Positions 53,301-60,662 of a stretch of DNA of 64,000 bases are shown piece after piece; the stretch's first letter is position 1; every line of letters begins with the position of its first letter. The DNA comes from JADJGC01 sp964576925. GTDB lineage: Bacteria > Zixibacteria > MSB-5A5 > CAIYYT01. A program made the translations under genes and the position numbers. The notes under the pieces are model-generated. The model saw only the letters and a list, made by a program, of their open reading frames with translations. It searched no databases and had not been told where the DNA came from. The DNA lies in the NCBI GenBank assembly GCA_964576925.1, contig CAZNWJ010000005.1, positions 62,001 through 126,000 on the forward strand. The letters are read 5' to 3'.

Positions 53301-54057
53301 AGGGCAAACGCTCGATGTCAACATCAGCGGCAGCGATCCTGATGGTCTTCCGGTGATCATCTCGTCCACAACGCTACCTGCCGGGGCCACGCTCACGGCT
53401 CTTACCGGTCAGCCCGCCGGGGTGGCGACATCACGGCTGTTGTATACTCCTGGATTTGCCGCCGCGGGGTCTTACAACGTCTGGTTCCGCGTGCGAGAGC
53501 AGACGCCGCCACTGGCCGACTCGGAGCAAGTGACGATCACAGTGATCGAAGCCGGCCCGCAGGCGCCGGTGATTACGGCGATTCCGACCAGCTACCAGGT
53601 AAACGTCGAAGGCGACATCTTGAGCCTCTGGCTGCGCGCAACCGACGTCGACAGCCCGCCGCCGACATGGACGCGCTTCGGATCACCGGTGGCGCCCTGG
53701 AATGGAATCCTTGTGGATTCTGCTAACGGTCGCGCCAGCTATCGTTTTGATCCGATTCCGAATCAGGAGGATTCCGTTTATACGGTCAATTTCGTGGCCA
53801 CGTCGAACGACGCGCGAAGCGATACCCTGACGGTCGCTATCACCGTGATCAACGGGGTCTGCGGCGACGCCGACTCGGATGGCCTGATTTCCGTGTCTGA
53901 CGTCGTCTTCCTGATCACCTATATCTTCGGCGGCGGTCCAGCCCCGTCGACTTTGCGCGAAGGAGATCCCAATAACGATGGCGTGACGTCGGTTTCCGAC
54001 GCTGTCTATCTGATTACGTACATCTTTGGTGGCGGTCCGGCGCCCAACTGCAACTAA
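47353..54057 (+). CDS. Giant exported multi-domain protein with Ig-like repeats and tandem dockerin (2,234 aa)
   Basis: The start is GTG at 47353 (GGAGG at 5 bp), 48 bp after the giant gene; the frame extends to TTG 47341, which overlaps that site. Order: signal peptide (1-36, WLVLPAAAFAQ), an unrecognised N-terminal domain (37-135), an FN3-like domain (137-235), an IPT/TIG domain (236-320, VVQSITPNTGPSVGGTAVTI), a PKD/K319L-like domain (322-413), about ten canonical repeats like those of the upstream gene (from residue 415) and about eight more divergent Ig-like domains. The C-terminus (about 2172-2234) is a tandem dockerin, GDADSDGLISVSDVVFLITY and DPNNDGVTSVSDAVYLITY, each with IFGGGPAP. 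It ends at a strong terminator. Confidence 0.9.
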   Translation: MRLNTDNRRMQAGYWSYLLVVATAVWLVLPAAAFAQGSIFGTVQNSNLTTPADGDILFFGFLDDTDEEIRIESSDGAGYQSGNWFDDFQNYLTEAAGNPYDYYFVNVANGESFHLGKPIPNNSFQQEDILLAASSLPTRPTNVSARAISSTRMYVAWSGAPGLTYHVYRRLATSNGSFFRLDNPAGSLANPGVADTFFVDTTVDGVSSYTYLVIAQNGSGVYSAHSALATGNSAVLTAPVVQSITPNTGPSVGGTAVTINGAGFDAAGLTVTFSGNPATSVTVVNAGRITAVSPAGTGTVNIIVTNTSAGLSGTLTGGYSYFTNGAPVANAGPDQLGRFKNTLITLNGTLSSDPNGDSLFYNWLQTSGPAVTLSSNTVAQPTFTASSNGDYFFRLIVNDGIVNSAPDTVRIQVVERAPVLATIGPRSVTEGANLNFNATATDADGTTPTLSAVNLPAGATFVNNGNGSGTFNFTPTFVQAGVYNVTFIASDGVLADSEVVAITVNEAGNQRPVLATIGPRSVTEGATLNFNASATDVDATIPTLSAVNLPAGATFVNNGNGTGTFNFVPNFTQAGVYNVTFVASDGTLADSEVVAITVNEAGNQRPVLAAIGPRLTNEGVLLTFNATATDADGTTPALTAVNVPLNATFVDNGNGSGTFNFTPNFTQSGVYNVTFIASDGTLADSEVVAITVNDGGNQRPVLAAIGPRSVTEGANLNFNATATDPDNTTPTLSAVGLPSGATFVNNGNGSGTFNFTPTFVQAGVYNVTFIASDGVLADSEVVAITVNEAGNQRPVLATIGPRSVTEGATLNFNASATDADATIPTLSAVNLPAGATFVNNGNGTGTFNFVPNFTQAGVYNVTFIASDGTLADSEVVAITVNEAGNQRPVLATIGPRFTNEGVLLTFNATATDADSTTPTLAAVNVPANATFVDNGNGSGTFNFTPNFTQAGVYNVTFIASDGTLADSEVVAVTVLEGGNQRPVLAAIGPQLVTEGVNLNFNISAIDPDNTIPVLSAVNAPAGATFVNNLDGTGTFNFTPNFAQAGIYNVTFIATDGVLADSEVVAITVNDAGNQAPVLAAIGPRNVNEGAVLNFVATATDPDATVPTLAAVGVPVNATFTDNGNGTGTFNFAPNFTQSGVYNVTFIASDGVLADSEVVVITVNEANRPPVLAAIGPQTVAEGVLLTFGISATDLDATIPVLTAVNLPANATLVDNLNGTATFSFTPSFAQAGVYNVTFIASDGLLADSEVVAITVTEAGNQTPVLALIGNRAVQEGGLLEFRVSAVDPDGSIPTLVASNVPLNAAFVDSANGAGSFTFSPNFNQAGFYNVLFVASDGLAADSELVQITVGESGNIPPILNPIGPQQIAENNVLTILISATDETNPPALQLSTLMNNYVFVDSGNGVGTFTYTPNYFDAGLDSVVFFAIDDDGAIDQEKVYITTLDINRPPQILPALPNIVAVPGDSVKFHIVAADSTDPNGGRLYLLALQKPSTSVFVDSANNRGSLRWLPTIADTGVHQFIVLVTDDESPALSSRDTALITVNVSNQAPILAAIGPKSVLEGDTVSFRISATDPDGTVPFFYAQNIPANGVLVDSANGAGSFTFMPAFTQSGLYSVKFFASDGNRTDNEIVLIQVINVPQPPEITVPSSPQIVTEGEVLEFGLSATDPDGTTPSFVMAALSPLPPNAALVDSGNGAASFRFAPVFVQSGIYNFYFIATDGQRSDTGLVTVNCQDAGNQTPVLTVRRASTTLGDYDTTSIQEGQLLILTALATDADSTITLLSTSTPLPHTATFVDNINSTGTFNWQTANLEVGLYTVTFYATDGISSAIIDSSHVVIRVTDQNFSPGAMTYDPQSVCFFPGAGCGASLPEGGLLTFKIFAFGGDPDLTSPIFTAYPFTVTGSDTTLLTTTPLPNNMSVVDNGDTATFSFSPNFQQAGTYRIMIVLIDETNPSDVERSAWNITVTNVSVPPVLNPIGPLSVVEGQTLDVNISGSDPDGLPVIISSTTLPAGATLTALTGQPAGVATSRLLYTPGFAAAGSYNVWFRVREQTPPLADSEQVTITVIEAGPQAPVITAIPTSYQVNVEGDILSLWLRATDVDSPPPTWTRFGSPVAPWNGILVDSANGRASYRFDPIPNQEDSVYTVNFVATSNDARSDTLTVAITVINGVCGDADSDGLISVSDVVFLITYIFGGGPAPSTLREGDPNNDGVTSVSDAVYLITYIFGGGPAPNCN
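48595..50286 (+). repeat. 846-bp higher-order tandem duplication (repeats 1-6 of the 2,234-aa protein)
   Basis: Repeats 1-3 (48595-49440) and 4-6 (49441-50286) are 846 bp each. By eye parts are about 85-93% identical at DNA level, for example from CGTTTGTCAA (48731) against 49577. The following repeat begins exactly at 50287. Confidence 0.85.
50287..53580 (+). repeat. Progressively divergent Ig-like repeats of the 2,234-aa protein
   Basis: After the two homogeneous blocks, the units go from near-canonical (NQRPVLAAIGPQLVTEG) to weakly similar (NIPPILNPIGPQQIAEN, then NRPPQILPALPNIVAV, then SVPPVLNPIGPLSVVEG), with insertions and different lengths. About twelve units can be traced. Confidence 0.75.
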
Positions 54058-54092
54058 CCGACTTCCGACCCGGATCGGAGTTTCGACCTCTG

Positions 54093-54126
54093 AAGCGGCA
54101 GACGATTCAATCGTCTGCCGCTTTTT
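54093..54126 (+). terminator. Rho-independent terminator after the 2,234-aa gene
   Basis: A 13-bp stem, AAGCGGCAGACGA (54093-54105) / TCGTCTGCCGCTT (54111-54123), with a TTCAA loop continues into five T. Confidence 0.93.
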
Positions 54127-54223
54127 GTATTCATTCCGGAATCCAAATCGGGGAAGATTTGTCGATTCTATAACTTATTGATTTGTAAAGCACTTGTCGT
54201 GTAGCCGCGAACCCAAAAAGCTG

Positions 54224-54252
54224 TTGACAAGAGTCAGACTTGCCGTTATAAT
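54224..54252 (+). promoter_or_regulatory. Consensus sigma-70 promoter (TTGACA-17-TATAAT)
   Basis: TTGACA (54224-54229), exactly 17 bp, then TATAAT (54247-54252): both hexamers are perfect. The transcript would begin near 54259 and carry a leader of about 390 bases before the ATG at 54649. Confidence 0.88.
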
Positions 54253-54258
54253 TAAGCC

Positions 54259-54562
54259 GTTACGGTATCGAATGGCTTGACGGTCCAACTGGCAAATTTC
54301 GGGATTTGCCAAGGTCTTGCCCTTCAACAAGGTCTTCACTTGTACTAAGACTTGAAGCAACAATCGTCCTCGCTGGCGCTGCGGTCCAGTCCAGACAGGA
54401 GCGGCTTCGCGGGTGGTTTCACTCAAGTCGATAAACTGGCTTTGATCCGAAACCAATCGGAACTGGTGATGTGAAGAAATGCAAATTCCAGCCAACAAAT
54501 ATACGCTTTCGATCCACCACATACTCAATAGAGCCTGTTTTCATGGCGATTTCAGGGAGGTG
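54259..54562 (+). promoter_or_regulatory. Long structured 5' leader of the propeller-dockerin gene
   Basis: The leader holds a hairpin TGGCAAAT-ttcggg-ATTTGCCA (54290-54311), followed by two direct copies of AAGGTCTT and a related AAGACTT within about 40 bases. No known riboswitch consensus is recognised. There is no coding frame apart from the 29-codon ORF at its end. Confidence 0.5.
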
Positions 54563-54652
54563 ATGAGTCCAGCACGACACCACGCTTTTCTGCGTACGAT
54601 TGACATCGGTTTCTTAATTGCAACGTTTCACTCTGAAAGGAGCAGAAGATGA
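54563..54652 (+). CDS. 29-residue leader ORF overlapping the next start codon
   Basis: ATG at 54563, tightly preceded by GGGAGGTG, opens MSPARHHAFLRTIDIGFLIA... and stops at TGA 54650-54652, overlapping the ATG of the propeller gene as ATGA. The arrangement would permit translational coupling. The very short SD-to-ATG spacing makes initiation uncertain; an in-frame GTG at 54560 is an alternative start. Confidence 0.4.
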   Translation: MSPARHHAFLRTIDIGFLIATFHSERSRR

Positions 54653-57600
54653 CCAGAAAAATTACGGTCCTTCTCACTCTTGCACTGTTTCTGTTGGCAG
54701 TATGCGGCGCGTCAGCGTTCGCGGCCAAGGCCGTCACTCAGACGTCCTGGGGCACGCAGTTGAACCTGCGTACTGATCTGCCGGCAGCCAAGATCATCGG
54801 CGGTGAAGAAATCGCCGCTGCCGCCGACGGCCCGGCCAAGCCGGACATGTCGGGTGGCTCACAGACGTTGGGCTTCAGCCCTGACGGAATCCTCACAATT
54901 GGTGACACCTATCTCGATTATCAGCACAACGGCTCGATGGGCCGTCAGATTGCGGTGGGTAACGGCTGGGTCCACAACGCGTGGATGGTCTACCCGAGCG
55001 CCAGTACATCTGGTGACCGTTACATCGAGTACTACGGTTATCAGCTGCCCCCTGGCACCTCGACTGCGAGCGTCAGCTCGGTCGATCCGGCCACGACCGG
55101 CGCCGGATACGGTAACCTTGACTGGGATCCGACCGGTCCGAGTGGTGCCGCGGTTGTTTCTTATCACCGCGTAGCCGACAACGGTACGAAGGCTACCCGC
55201 GACTTCGCGAATGGCGCCGGCGCCTTTGCGACTCCGTTTGTCTTCCCGGCCCCGAACTGCCAGAGCGTCGTTTCCGGTCTCAGCGGCGTTGAAGGCCCGT
55301 ACATTTGGCCGATCATCGCCATCGATGTCATCGGCGGCCAGGCTGTTCTGCATGTCGTCAGCACCGAGTCTCCCCCGAATACCAGCGATAACGAGCAGTC
55401 GATTGTCTATTATCGCTCGAATCCGGGCTTGACTGCATCCGCCACGACTTGCGCGTTGTGGATCGATTCCTGCTGGAACATCACCCCGGTGGTGGCGGCT
55501 GATCCGAATTCGGACAACGTGGCCATCGTGTACCTGCGCCCGAAGGACCGTGCCTTCTCGGCCGGTACTCAGCAGCACAATAACACCGTCGTCTACCTCG
55601 AATCGACTAACGGCGGCGTGAACTGGGGTCCGCTCACTCACGTTTCCAACTACACTGGCGCTGATCTTGAACGCGCCTACACCGACGTCGATGCGATTTA
55701 CGATAGCGATGGTTGCTTGCACATCGCCTGGAACGCCCCGCCATTCGACTCTGCCGGCGGCGGCGCAACAGCCAACGACGTCTGCAAACTGCGTCACTGG
55801 GATGATTGCGGTCAGTGTCTCAGCTTGGTTGCGGAAGCCACCAATGTCGACGACAATGCCACCGGTCAAAACGGTGCGTGGAACCTCAATATTGCCAAGA
55901 TGAACTTGTCCGAGTGTACGGTCGGCGCCAACAAGCTGCTGTATCTCACTTACACGCGTTTCCTTGGCACGACGGCTGCTCCTGATCGTTCGGCTGGTGG
56001 TTTCAACAATGGCGAAATCTTCGCCCAGGTTTCCAGCACCGACGGCTTGACCTGGGGTCCCCCGGTCAACTTGACCAATACGCCATCGAACAACTGCGCG
56101 GCTGGTAACTGCTTCTCCGAGCACTGGTCATCCTCGGCCCGCTACGTGACCGATTCGCTGCGTATCCAGTACATCGAAGATAAGGATGCCGGCGGTATCG
56201 TGCAGACGGAAGGCGCTTGGACTAACAGCCCGGTGAAGAATATCTCCGTGGGTTGCTTCCCGATGACGACCTTCGTCAGCCTGTCTGCGACTCCTCCCGA
56301 CTTCGGCTATCCGTTCCATGTTCCGCCGACCACGACCAAGGATTCCGTGATCGTGCTCACGAACTCGGGTAATGCTGCGACAAACTGGTCGGTCGCCGCG
56401 ACCGCGGGCTGGATTACCTTCCCGTTCGGCAATAGCGGCACCTGCAACGCCGGTTGCACCAATACATCGACCTTTACGGCGCGGTTCTCGCCGGGAGCCG
56501 GCGGCTATTTGACAGCTACCATCAACGTCACATATAGTGATCCCGACAAGGGCGTCGACATTGTGACCGCGATTCCGGTTGAACTGCATAGCTGGGCCAA
56601 TTTCTTCCTGCCGGTTGATCTCGATATCCGCACTTCGTGCGCGCGTCTGAATGTCAACCAGGCTTCGCAGATTGGCGCCAATGTCGATGGCAAGCGCTTC
56701 AGCTACTTTGCCGACCTTCCGTCGACCCAGCAGGGTTACCTCTATGACGGTTTCCTGATTCTCGGTAACAGCGCTACCAACCTGACGCACTCGACCTACC
56801 GCGACATCGGTGGTACCGGCATCACCGAGCCGTCGGGCAGCAATCCGTTCGGATTCCTGTATGCGGCGACTGCCTCGATGACCGGTGACTCGACCGGCTT
56901 TACCTTCGAGCGCCGCGCCTCCGGCAAGGGATACAACCGCGACTCGACCCTTCAGTTCGACGTCCGCTGGTTTGCGCCGAAGATTCCTGATTCCTGTAAC
57001 TTCTTTGTCGGTGTCTTCGACATTTACAAAGGACCCAAGCCGGGCACGGTCAGCAGCTTGACGGTTGCTTACTACGCCGACTGGGATGTTCCGTCCGATA
57101 CCGGTTCCGACAACTATTCCGGTGTTGACGGAGCCAAGTACATGGTCTACCAGCGCGGTGGTTATCCGGGCGGACCGAATAACAACATCAGCCGCTTCGC
57201 CGGTATGGGTGGCGGTCGTGAGGGCGGCAAGATCGTCGGCGGCTTCATTGTCTCTAATCCAGTCTATATCTACCCGTCAGTCGGATGGGAGAACGATTCT
57301 CTGTGGAATCGTCTCTCGGGCTTGGCCCAGGATCAGTACCAAACCGCTCCGGGATTCGTGGATCCGGGCGTGGGTACTGGCCCTGCTGAAGACTTGAGCT
57401 CCGTACTTGTTCTGGCTCGGAACCAGACGGTTGGCACGAATGACACAGTAACTGTTGCTGTCGTCGTCGCTGCTCAGCCGGTTGCTGGAACGCTCGCCGG
57501 TCTCAAGACCGCGATCGACCAGGGCTATAAGTTCATCTGCACGCGCGGTCTCCTTCCGGCGACTGCGGAAATCTGCAAGAACTGCAAGTGCGGTGACGCG

Positions 57601-57786
57601 GACAACAACGGTATCTGGACGATTTCGGACGCCGTGTACCTGATCACCTACATCTTCGGCGGCGGTCCGGCTCCGGCTCAGACCTGTCTCGGCGATGCTG
57701 ACGGTAACAAGATCATCACGATTTCAGACGCGGTGTACTTGATTACCTTCATCTTCGGCGGCGGTCCGGCTCCGGCTGGCTGCTAA
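54649..57786 (+). CDS. Exported sialidase-like propeller protein with BACON-like domain and tandem dockerin
   Basis: The 1,045-residue protein has a signal peptide (residues 1-26, TVLLTLALFLLAVCGASAFA). A beta-propeller-like part (about 30-540) contains Asp-box sequences STNGGVNWG and SSTDGLTWGPP. A BACON-like Ig domain follows (about 560-660, ATAGWITFPFG ... ARFSPGAGGYLTATI), then a domain of about 310 residues I do not recognise, and a C-terminal tandem dockerin (about 985-1045, CKCGDADNNGIWTISDAVYL and CLGDADGNKIITISDAVYLI, ending AGC). Asp-box propellers include sialidases but also non-enzymatic binding proteins; catalytic residues are not identifiable here. Codon bias and the consensus promoter suggest very high expression. 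Confidence 0.87.
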   Translation: MTRKITVLLTLALFLLAVCGASAFAAKAVTQTSWGTQLNLRTDLPAAKIIGGEEIAAAADGPAKPDMSGGSQTLGFSPDGILTIGDTYLDYQHNGSMGRQIAVGNGWVHNAWMVYPSASTSGDRYIEYYGYQLPPGTSTASVSSVDPATTGAGYGNLDWDPTGPSGAAVVSYHRVADNGTKATRDFANGAGAFATPFVFPAPNCQSVVSGLSGVEGPYIWPIIAIDVIGGQAVLHVVSTESPPNTSDNEQSIVYYRSNPGLTASATTCALWIDSCWNITPVVAADPNSDNVAIVYLRPKDRAFSAGTQQHNNTVVYLESTNGGVNWGPLTHVSNYTGADLERAYTDVDAIYDSDGCLHIAWNAPPFDSAGGGATANDVCKLRHWDDCGQCLSLVAEATNVDDNATGQNGAWNLNIAKMNLSECTVGANKLLYLTYTRFLGTTAAPDRSAGGFNNGEIFAQVSSTDGLTWGPPVNLTNTPSNNCAAGNCFSEHWSSSARYVTDSLRIQYIEDKDAGGIVQTEGAWTNSPVKNISVGCFPMTTFVSLSATPPDFGYPFHVPPTTTKDSVIVLTNSGNAATNWSVAATAGWITFPFGNSGTCNAGCTNTSTFTARFSPGAGGYLTATINVTYSDPDKGVDIVTAIPVELHSWANFFLPVDLDIRTSCARLNVNQASQIGANVDGKRFSYFADLPSTQQGYLYDGFLILGNSATNLTHSTYRDIGGTGITEPSGSNPFGFLYAATASMTGDSTGFTFERRASGKGYNRDSTLQFDVRWFAPKIPDSCNFFVGVFDIYKGPKPGTVSSLTVAYYADWDVPSDTGSDNYSGVDGAKYMVYQRGGYPGGPNNNISRFAGMGGGREGGKIVGGFIVSNPVYIYPSVGWENDSLWNRLSGLAQDQYQTAPGFVDPGVGTGPAEDLSSVLVLARNQTVGTNDTVTVAVVVAAQPVAGTLAGLKTAIDQGYKFICTRGLLPATAEICKNCKCGDADNNGIWTISDAVYLITYIFGGGPAPAQTCLGDADGNKIITISDAVYLITFIFGGGPAPAGC

Positions 57787-57840
57787 GGAGCTTAGTTGAT
57801 TCGTTTCGATCTCGTGAGAGATTGAGACTTCAATAAAGCA

Positions 57841-57873
57841 GGCCGCATTCGGGTAACACCGAATGCGGCCTTT
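57841..57873 (+). terminator. Terminator after the propeller-dockerin gene
   Basis: GGCCGCATTCGG (57841-57852) pairs with CCGAATGCGGCC (57859-57870) around GTAACA and is followed by TTTGATTT. It lies 54 bases after the stop codon. Confidence 0.85.
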
Positions 57874-57961
57874 GATTTATCGAGTAGCCTGCCCTCGATA
57901 CTCCCGGACCGGCAAATCGACATCGCCAGGCAACCCCGTGAGCCTGCAACGCGAACATGAA

Positions 57962-57990
57962 TTGACAAAAGCCCAGTTTGCGCTTATCAT
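57962..57990 (+). promoter_or_regulatory. Promoter of the subtilisin gene
   Basis: TTGACA (57962-57967), a 17-bp spacer and TATCAT (57985-57990), giving a leader of about 75 bases to the ATG at 58071. Confidence 0.78.
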
Positions 57991-58070
57991 GTCATCGATG
58001 GAGTGGGGCAGTCCAATTTAACGAGCTGTATTGGACCTTTTCCATTGATTTTCGCAACGAGGTACCACGT

Positions 58071-60440
58071 ATGAAATGGCCCCAGTTCTTTGGGCGCACG
58101 TTTGCCCCGATCGCGGCAGCGATTAGCCTTGCAGTTTTGTTGCTCTCGGTGGTTGCCACCGCAGTCACTCTCCCCGATGGTTCCTTCAAAGACGACTGGT
58201 ATTATGCCGATGGCGTGATCGTCGTCGAGTTTCGTCCCGGCGTTTCCAAGGCGAGTTTTGTGACTGAACGCGGGAGCGCCTACACCGGCATCGCGGCCGT
58301 GGATCAGCTCTTTACCGAATTTCGTGTGTTCTATCTGGAGCGCATGTTCGTTCAAACCGAGAAGTCACTCCAGCGTGGCGATAGCGATTTATCGGGGTAC
58401 TATCGCATCACGTTTGATCCGACGCTTTCGCTGGACGAAGCCGTAGCAGCCTTCTCAGCCTTGCCGGAGATCGACCATGTGGAAAAAGTCGGCGTGCATC
58501 CGATTATGGCAGTTCCGAACGATCCTTCCTACAGCACGCTCTGGGGCATGAACCAGGCGAATGACCGTGACATTGACGCTCCGGAGGCCTGGGATGTTGA
58601 GACCGGAGACAGCGCGATTCTGGTCGGTGCGATGGACTCGGGGGTGCAGTGGAATCACCCCGATTTGGGTGGATCAGCGCCGGATTACATCAACGGAAAC
58701 GTCTGGATTAACTGGGATGAGTACTCCGGTGTTTCGGGCCTTGATGATGACGGCAACGGTTACGTCGACGACATCCGCGGCTGGGACTGGGTTGATGTTT
58801 TTGGCGCCTGGCCGGGCGAAGACGGCGATACTCCTGACGACGATCCCATCGACTTCAATGGACACGGCACTCATACCGCCGGCACGATGGCGGCGATCAC
58901 GAATAACGGCGTCGGCGTCTCCGGCGTGGCTGGTGGATGGGGCGCATCGAACCCCGGCTGTCGCATTGTGCCGCTCCGCATCGGCTGGTCGCAGGCCAAT
59001 ACCAGCGGCAATGAAACCGGCTATGTCCGCATGGATTTTGCAGCCCAGGCCTTTAACTACGCGACCCAAATCGGCGTGACGGCTGTGAATTGTTCCTGGG
59101 GATCTTCCAACTCCGGCGGCATCGCTGCCGCCATTACCAACGCGACCAATGCCGGGATGGTCGTCTGCAACTCCGCCGGTAACAGCAATAACCAGACTCC
59201 GGGTTACCTCTCCACACGCAGCGATGTCATCTCCGTCGCTTCGTTGCAGTCATCAGGCGCCAAGTCGTCGTTTTCGAATTACGGCACCTACGTCGACGTC
59301 TCAGCTCCGGGATCCAGCATCAACTCGACTTACTCCAATCATGGCTCGCCGAGCTACGCCTATCTCAGCGGCACGTCGATGGCCTCCCCCCATGTCGCCG
59401 GGCTGGCTGGTCTGTTACGTTCGCGCCAGCCTGATCTGACCCGTCAGCAGGTGGTCGACCTTATTCTGAACAACACCGACAACATCGACGCTCAGAACCC
59501 GAGCTACATAGGTCTACTCGGATCGGGTCGAATCAACGCGCGCCTCGCGCTCGACCAAATCTTCGTCGCCCAAGTTAACGCCGATCAGCGTATCGGACTG
59601 CCACCGATGGAGGTCTCGTTTAATGGTTCAATCGGCGTTTTGATTGACGAATGGAAATGGTACTTCGGCGACGGCGACTCGGCGACCGGCCAGAACGTCA
59701 TTCACGAGTTTCCCGATCTTGGTTCGTATGACGTGACACTCGTCGCTACCGGTCCTTCAGGTCAGTACATTGCCAGTCATCCCGATTTCGTCGTTGTGCA
59801 TTCGGATACTCTGGAGTTCCTCGGTTTCAACGGGCACTCGTCGCTGCCGCTTACCTGCGACATTCGCTTGCGGAACTACGCTCCGATAAGCTCCTTGCGG
59901 TTGCCGATTGCGTTTACGGGCAACATGGACCTATTGCTTGATTCGATCAGCACATCAGGTCTGCGAGGCTCGCACTTTGAGCAGGCCGTGATCATCTCTA
60001 ACCCCGGTGGTTCGAACATGGCGACGATTCAGCTCACGGCCAACGTCGGTGGCGGAACACCGGCACTGCCCGCGGGGGAGGGAGTGCTGCTGAGATTGCA
60101 TCTTAGCTATGCGACCGCTCCGCCGATTGTCGGTCTCAATCAGGTCGATACGACGCGCTATTCGAGCTACCAGTTTACCGCTGCGACGCCGGCGGGGGAC
60201 TATTATCCGACGATCATCTCTTCGTCACTTGAAGTCCAGGGCGGCCTCAGGGGTGATGCCAACCTCGATGGCGCCATTACGGTTAGCGATGCCGTGTTTC
60301 TGATCAATTTCATCTTTGCCAGCGGTGCCGCACCGCCAGTGTACAACGGTGATGCTGATTCCAGCGGGTTGGTGAATGTCTCAGACGTGGTATTCCTGAT
60401 TGCCTACATCTTCGGGGGCGGTCCGGCACCGGGAATCTAG
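58071..60440 (+). CDS. Exported subtilisin-like (S8) protease with PKD domain and tandem dockerin
   Basis: The 789-residue protein has a signal peptide (about 1-32), a propeptide resembling the fervidolysin N-terminal domain (about 40-150: DGVIVVEFRPGVS ... YYRITFDPTLS), and an S8 catalytic domain with the triad Asp189 (VGAMDSGVQ), His265 (NGHGTHTAGT) and Ser436 (LSGTSMASPHVAGLAG). A PKD domain (about 505-575, WKWYFGDGDS), a cohesin-like beta domain (about 580-710) and a C-terminal tandem dockerin (GDANLDGAITVSDAVFLI and GDADSSGLVNVSDVVFLIAY) follow. This dockerin lacks the flanking cysteines of its paralogues. All catalytic residues are present, so an active secreted protease is expected. 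The ATG at 58071 has GAGG eight bases upstream; a frame from 57978 overlaps the promoter and is rejected. Confidence 0.93.
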   Translation: MKWPQFFGRTFAPIAAAISLAVLLLSVVATAVTLPDGSFKDDWYYADGVIVVEFRPGVSKASFVTERGSAYTGIAAVDQLFTEFRVFYLERMFVQTEKSLQRGDSDLSGYYRITFDPTLSLDEAVAAFSALPEIDHVEKVGVHPIMAVPNDPSYSTLWGMNQANDRDIDAPEAWDVETGDSAILVGAMDSGVQWNHPDLGGSAPDYINGNVWINWDEYSGVSGLDDDGNGYVDDIRGWDWVDVFGAWPGEDGDTPDDDPIDFNGHGTHTAGTMAAITNNGVGVSGVAGGWGASNPGCRIVPLRIGWSQANTSGNETGYVRMDFAAQAFNYATQIGVTAVNCSWGSSNSGGIAAAITNATNAGMVVCNSAGNSNNQTPGYLSTRSDVISVASLQSSGAKSSFSNYGTYVDVSAPGSSINSTYSNHGSPSYAYLSGTSMASPHVAGLAGLLRSRQPDLTRQQVVDLILNNTDNIDAQNPSYIGLLGSGRINARLALDQIFVAQVNADQRIGLPPMEVSFNGSIGVLIDEWKWYFGDGDSATGQNVIHEFPDLGSYDVTLVATGPSGQYIASHPDFVVVHSDTLEFLGFNGHSSLPLTCDIRLRNYAPISSLRLPIAFTGNMDLLLDSISTSGLRGSHFEQAVIISNPGGSNMATIQLTANVGGGTPALPAGEGVLLRLHLSYATAPPIVGLNQVDTTRYSSYQFTAATPAGDYYPTIISSSLEVQGGLRGDANLDGAITVSDAVFLINFIFASGAAPPVYNGDADSSGLVNVSDVVFLIAYIFGGGPAPGI

Positions 60441-60501
60441 ACACCCTTTGTCGACAAGGATTTAGCGGAAATCGAATTGAATTTTTGTGGCAAAAAACTG
60501 T

Positions 60502-60530
60502 TTGACTTGATATTTTTAAATGGATATATA
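60502..60530 (+). promoter_or_regulatory. Promoter of the small cohesin-CTD gene
   Basis: TTGACT (60502-60507), a 17-bp AT-rich spacer and TATATA (60525-60530). The leader is about 125 bases and includes the 21-codon ORF at 60581-60646. Confidence 0.75.
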
Positions 60531-60580
60531 AGCGGAACTGTGCGTCCTAAGATTCGGTAGGCGAGACAGAGGTGCTTACT

Positions 60581-60646
60581 ATGGCCAAGATGATAGTAGC
60601 GCCGACGGAAGTTCCGCCTGCAGGTGAAATGGAAATTGGATTGTGA
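60581..60646 (+). CDS. 21-residue leader ORF
   Basis: ATG at 60581 with AGAGG eight bases upstream encodes MAKMIVAPTEVPPAGEMEIG plus one residue, and ends at TGA 60644-60646, 16 bases before the next ATG. It is proline- and methionine-rich. A chance frame cannot be excluded, but the ribosome-binding site is good. Confidence 0.45.
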   Translation: MAKMIVAPTEVPPAGEMEIGL

Positions 60647-60662
60647 CCTTATAGGAGGTAAG

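Noticed and set aside
57998..58021. Seven-codon ORF after the subtilisin promoter
   Set aside because: Too short and close to the -10 to be distinguished from chance.
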